From Asterella californica (lineage: Eukaryota > Streptophyta > Marchantiopsida > Marchantiales > Aytoniaceae), in assembly GCA_036924285.1 (NCBI GenBank), contig JAYKYS010000002.1, positions 49,243,501 to 49,307,500 on the forward strand: 64,000 nucleotides of DNA. The letters run 5' to 3'. Positions 59,692 through 64,000 of the stretch are shown piece after piece. A model generated the notes under the pieces. It did no database searches, was not told the origin of the DNA, and saw only the letters and a program-made list of their open reading frames with translations. Position numbers and translations under genes: made by a program. How positions within the stretch are numbered: position 1 is the stretch's first letter; every line of letters begins with the position of its first letter.

Positions 59692-60855
59692 CTATAAATG
59701 AGAAGAAGAAACTATAGACGAGGAAGGGAGAGGATTTGGTCCGTGCAAGGATGAATCATGGGAAGTGATTATAAACTCCTGTATTGATGAACCCAAGGAG
59801 ATGGCAGATCTGCATGCACGAATAACTATTTTGTCCTCGGCATTACTAGCACTCCGTAGCATTGCGTTAGCAACAGTACAAGGATCTTGTATTGCAACAA
59901 TCGGAAGAGCAACATGATCTGACGGAATAGTTGATGCTACAGGTACCTATTATTTTAAGACAAAATGTCAGTACTTGGTCTTGATGACAACCACTCATGA
60001 TCAAATGAACTTTTAATATTGCATGGATTAGGCTGTGGAGACCTACCATCTGTGTTCGTCCAACCTTGCAATCAGTTGCAGTCATGGAGAATTCTTCTGC
60101 ATCATTAGAGCTATGAACTCCGATCGAACGTAGATCTTTGCTGGAGTTAGAGTTATCAATGTTTTTGATATTAGTATCCGAATCGGAGTCCTCATTCTTG
60201 GATGGCCGTGCTATAGTTGTCGTAACCAGCTGTAATGGATCCGTCACGTAAATTGCTGGAAACTGTATAATATCACTTTGTACAATCATTCAATGTCAGT
60301 ATCACTTAGAAGCAACAAAAACTAGTGCAAACTATCCATCTCAACATGTAGAGTACTCACATTAATTTAAAAAAAATGGTATCATGAAAACATAAACAGT
60401 ATCATGAAAACATAAAAGAAAAGAACTAACTACATCGGCTTGTTTATTTACTACATCTCTTGATCTGTACTCATCTATCGGAGACTGAAATATGTCACGG
60501 TTAACCACTCTGAGTGGAGACAACACTCGATGCAAAGACCCCCTAGGAAGAGAACAAGAAATAGTAGCTAGAGGTAAAAAACAAGAAGTAGAAGGAGATG
60601 CCTCTCTAAAGAAACACGAGAAGATAGTTGAGAAGAGGTTGTGAGAGTTTTCCAAATAGACTGGTATTTCTCTCTGTGAACTTGAAGTTCTTCTCGAGCA
60701 TCTGCTGAAAAGGATTTGTCAATCGAGTTTTTCAACAATGCGTTAACTCTACTCTCAAGAATCGTGGCACGTCTGTATGTACGCTTCAAAATGTTTTGAA
60801 AGTCAATCCTCCGTAGCTCTACAAGTACAATCACAGTGATTTCCTGGACTTCCAT
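59692..60855 (-). CDS. Hypothetical split gene, family not recognised
   Basis: Likely exons are about 60855-60600 (end uncertain), 60484-60431, 60262-60047 and 59946-59692. The last three are phase 0 throughout, with splice-like borders (TTTCAG acceptor at 60485, TATACAG at 60263, GTAGGT donor at 60046). The first exon is charged and helical (EVQEITVIVLVELRRIDFQN, SADAREELQVHREKYQSIWK). Later exons include FPAIYVTDPLQLVTTTIARP, an Asp/Asn/Ser-rich stretch and the C-terminal VPVASTIPSDHVALPIVAIQ running 84 codons to a TAG. No membrane segment or known domain was seen. The start ATG at 60855 is tentative, and further 5' exons are possible. The gene ends about 200 bp from copia B. Confidence 0.42.
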
Positions 60856-61147
60856 CTCTTTCACTTCTTCTGAAGTGAAATCAGCATGTATATATAACAG
60901 TGATGCTACATCCTCTCACAAGTCCACTCAACAGAATTGTTGCTAGTCTTCGTGCATATACAATCAAAGATCTTATCCACCACTAGACTCAGGGAATGTA
61001 AAGTCAAAAGAATAGATGAAAAGACACTACTTCTTCTAGATATAGTTGAAAAGACTGAGAGGAAAGAGATGTGATGGGAAGGAGAGAGAACGGTTTCGAA
61101 GTTAACTGCAAAAACTGCGCTGATCTGACCGTACCATCAAAATTGTT
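60856..61147. other. Short flank, no supported features
   Basis: This covers possible 5' sequence of the minus-strand gene. A CACTTCAG acceptor-like site on the minus strand near 60873 hints at an upstream exon. Nothing else was identified. Confidence 0.3.
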
Positions 61148-61435
61148 AGCGCTGCAAAGACAGTACCGGACAAAATGAGAAGTGTGAGGAACAAAGAGAG
61201 ATTTCAAAGTTAACCGGGAAACTCCTAGCGATGCAAAGACAGTATTGGACGAAATGAGAAACGTGAAGGTCAGACAGGGATTTCAAAATCAACCGCGAAA
61301 ACTCTTCGCGCTGCAAAGACAATATCAGCTAGAATGAGAAATGTGAGAAGAACAAAGAGAGATTTCAAAGTTAACGCTACAAAGACAACACTGGACAGAA
61401 TGAGAAATTAACAAGACAGAAATCTTTCAAAATTA
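61148..61435. repeat. Imperfect tandem array, about 4 units of 68-80 bp
   Basis: Units begin at about 61148, 61227, 61307 and 61375. Each starts near CGCTGCAAAGACA, continues with GGACAGAATGAGAAA-type sequence, and ends in GATTTCAAAGTTAAC. Divergence between units is substantial, and the fourth is shorter. Confidence 0.8.
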
Positions 61436-64000
61436 GATGAAAGTTGAATTCAGCCTCTTTCTAGATCATTCAGGAGTAAAGGTGGACTAAAATTAATTGT
61501 TTCGGTACGTTGACGGCGCATTGAAAATGTCGATGAATGATGCGTACTTACTGCAAAATCAGGAACCGTAGGTGGACCATGTGGAGAACAATTATACCGT
61601 CATTGATAGTGAGCCAATCAGCCAATGGGTGAGCGCGGAGCCAGCATAAAGGTTCTAGGTCAAAGTCATCAAGGCAATTAATCAGCAGAACTTATCATAC
61701 TTTAGAGAGTACGAGGGTGCACGACAGTTCGAAGACATGAAGCTCAAGAATCGAGTGAAGGTGATGAGGGAAAAGCACTCTCTAGAAGAAAAGGAGTGTG
61801 CGCTTTAGAATGTTCAGAAGGAGAATTCATCGTTTTGCTTCTATTTAGTATTTTACTGTCCAGATGCTCGAAGGTCTTCTACATAGCGAGGATCAGCCAT
61901 GCGAACATACTGCCTGGGCTCACACCAGTCCGGATAAGCTTCGTAGAAGGTATTGTAACCGCCATGCAAAATACATGTGAGGGAAACCGAGCTCCGGATA
62001 GAGCTCAAAGTGATTCATGTGATTCCCGATAGATGTGACGCTTCCTGTCAAGATTCCTTATATGTCTGAACAGCTCTGGTGCTCGGGCAGATGAGAACTC
62101 ACAGTGTAATATGACTGCAACCTTCTTCCCCTTTGCAACGTTTTTAGGGTACAACTTTTAGATACTGCTCAGATCTTGGAGACTCAAAGCTCTCCCTTTA
62201 TGTGACCACCAGTGTACTCGAACTTGTGGCGAGAATTATAAGCACGACATCGTTTGGAAACTTTCGCTCTCGCTCCCCTGAGGGAAGTTACTCCGTACGA
62301 TCTACTGTTATGCTCGGTAATTCACACTGTTCTCCCACCCAAAGGGAACAGAGTCATCCTCAAGCGTACTGAAGGGCGAGAGAACATCGAGTTCACAAGC
62401 ATCAAAAGCCTTTCTGGTCATTACAGTAGGTGTCCCTTTCCGATCAAACAGCTTGAAGAGGACTTCAGAGGCGGGCACAGATTAGGAGACCACTAGACGT
62501 CGACGTCCTTGAATTGGTTCTCCGATATGCTGATTTTGCTTGTATGAACGACTGAGAGGCGATACTGTGACGTCAGAGGATGACTGCTCTACTTCCGCCT
62601 CCATCATATGCATTGAAATGGTACTGATAAAATCCCACTGGTGTCCAAAGCATTCACAACGACAGACCGTCGATGAGATCCTCAATCGTAACGTAAGCTC
62701 CATCTTCGCACTCGAGCTAAAAGAGCGAGTGTCCGTCCCAGAGCGTAGGCAAGAGACACTGCAGAAATCCAAACAAAATCATCCAGGAACGATGAAACTC
62801 TCTGTCTCCGTCGGTCCGTGTGAATTTATACAATCCTTATAAATTACCCCGCACGAGCATTCGAGTCCATCTGATCAGCAAAGACTTGTTTGCTGCATCA
62901 TAAGGAAAAGGAGTAGAAGGGAAAGTGACATATCCCGTCTATGCTCCAAAAGCATCTGAAGTGACGCTTTATTTACGACTACAATGACCAACCGGTGTTG
63001 TTTCCCTACCGTCTTCTGCATACACATATCAACCAGACGCACACGTACATAGTTCCGGCGGACACTCGTCCTCCATCAACAAGTTCCTCTCGTAAGAGAC
63101 TCCAGCATAAGAAACTTTCATATGTGGATCAATCCAGACAGTTATTTGGGTGAATGATCCACAAACGCACACATATACTTTCTCCACTGCAAAAGAAGTT
63201 CACTCAACAGCGCAGTAGACAAAGCAGCTTTTGGAATTAGGGGCCAAACTCTTAGAACCGTTGTGTCTGGTCGCTCTTGGTTGAGGCCGGAGACTAATTT
63301 CAGAAGGAGGTAGCGAGTCAAATCTTTCAACATAGGCTCAATCTCAGTCGAAAACTTGGAACAAGTGAGACTTTAAACCCTCATCTGAAAGACCAAACTC
63401 ACTGAGAGGACTTGCCGTGAGGATCGACTCTGCTTGACTTCTTAAGCTTCTTACGAGTCGAAGGCCACGGTTCAAACCGTGAGCTGACTGAATCAACCAC
63501 TACCGCTCACCATCGTGTGGAACACGAATGATCATGAGCCTCCGCGATGAGAGTGCAAAAGTAAAAGAGAGAAAGTTTACAGCAGTCATGCAGACCTATA
63601 ACATTGTGAAAGCTGTTTTGGATTGTGGATCTTGCCTCATAGCAGTGCCAGCGCTGATCAAATTTACTCCTACAGTTTCCAGATCAACGTACTCTCAGCA
63701 GGTGTCATGTAGATTTGGCCGCATGAAAGTTTTATTTCAACTTGCTCCAAAGAGTTGTTCAATGTGGTGATCATTTTGTCAATTTATCTACAGGACTTTG
63801 ACATAGGAAGGGAACTGAACACAACGATGGAAATAGGTCCAGGCTAAGCATTCCGTGGAGTTTTGGATCTGTTATGATGACCTTTCGATCTCAAGCTCGT
63901 GACGATCATGCAAGATAAACTTGTTAGAGAAACGGGACGCAACGGATAGCAAACGGATGGGAAGGCCCCCTCAATCCTAACTCGTAAGGATTGTTTAACC
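61436..64000. other. Right-edge interval, no confident gene
   Basis: Small ORFs exist on both strands. An 80-codon plus ORF with a real ATG (63528-63770) has no recognisable motif. On the minus strand, about 62230-62850 contains protein-like runs in changing frames (EVLFKLFDRKGTPTVMTRKA and CEDGAYVTIEDLIDGLS), which may be exons or a decayed gene. Boundaries cannot be set from the sequence alone. Confidence 0.3.

Noticed and set aside
63461..63500. tRNA-like B box GGTTCAAACC
   Set aside because: A T-arm-like stem is visible, but no acceptor, D-arm or anticodon arm could be fitted around it.

Overview
The window looks like plant nuclear DNA, most likely from a liverwort (Marchantiophyta). The main clue is a split gene at 43.4-48.3 kb. 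It encodes an alpha/beta-hydrolase domain, then an NB-ARC ATPase domain, then leucine-rich repeats. That order defines the HNL (hydrolase-NBS-LRR) resistance-gene class, known from bryophyte surveys as liverwort-type. GT-AG introns, LTR retrotransposons with plant-type tRNA primer sites and long AT-rich gene-poor stretches agree with this. Nothing bacterial, organellar or CRISPR-like was seen.

Layout. 0-10 kb: gene-poor DNA with a dispersed repeat at the left edge, a TCTTCC/GGAAGA-rich block with a 316-bp tandem duplication (4.6-7.5 kb), and two short foldback hairpins. 10.06-19.82 kb: a full-length Ty3/gypsy element (+) with two nearly identical 1.86-kb LTRs, 4-bp target duplications, a tRNA-Trp-type primer site, gag-protease and pol; pol has one in-frame stop. 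19.8-24.5 kb: decayed reading frames and a four-exon gene model on the minus strand for an unrecognised single-pass membrane protein. 24.57-35.18 kb: an old, broken, related Ty3/gypsy element (-), split just after its RT active site by a solo LTR of the first element's family. 36.3-36.6 kb: a tRNA-derived SINE-like unit with a hairpin. 37.7-41.1 kb: a decayed Ty1/copia element (+). 42.0-48.3 kb: the HNL gene and its 5' region. 50.3-52.6 kb: the 5' end of another LTR element (-), with a tRNA-Glu-type primer site. 53.3-55.4 kb: a truncated pseudogene copy of the HNL 5' region, with exon 1 present twice. 55.6-59.5 kb: a second decayed copia element (-). 59.7-60.9 kb: an unrecognised split gene (-). 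61.1-64 kb: an ~80-bp tandem array and poorly interpretable sequence.

The only gene with an assignable cellular role is the HNL gene, a probable intracellular immune receptor. It lies among retroelements and has a truncated paralog about 11 kb away, as expected of a birth-and-death resistance locus. In all three retroelements compared, most nonsense lesions look like G-to-A or C-to-T changes, often at conserved Trp codons, which fits deamination of methylated, silenced repeats. Several start codons implied by simple ORF calling are really TTG or CTG; starts given here were checked against the DNA. Splice sites and family calls were made by eye from motifs and reading-frame phase, with no database search.
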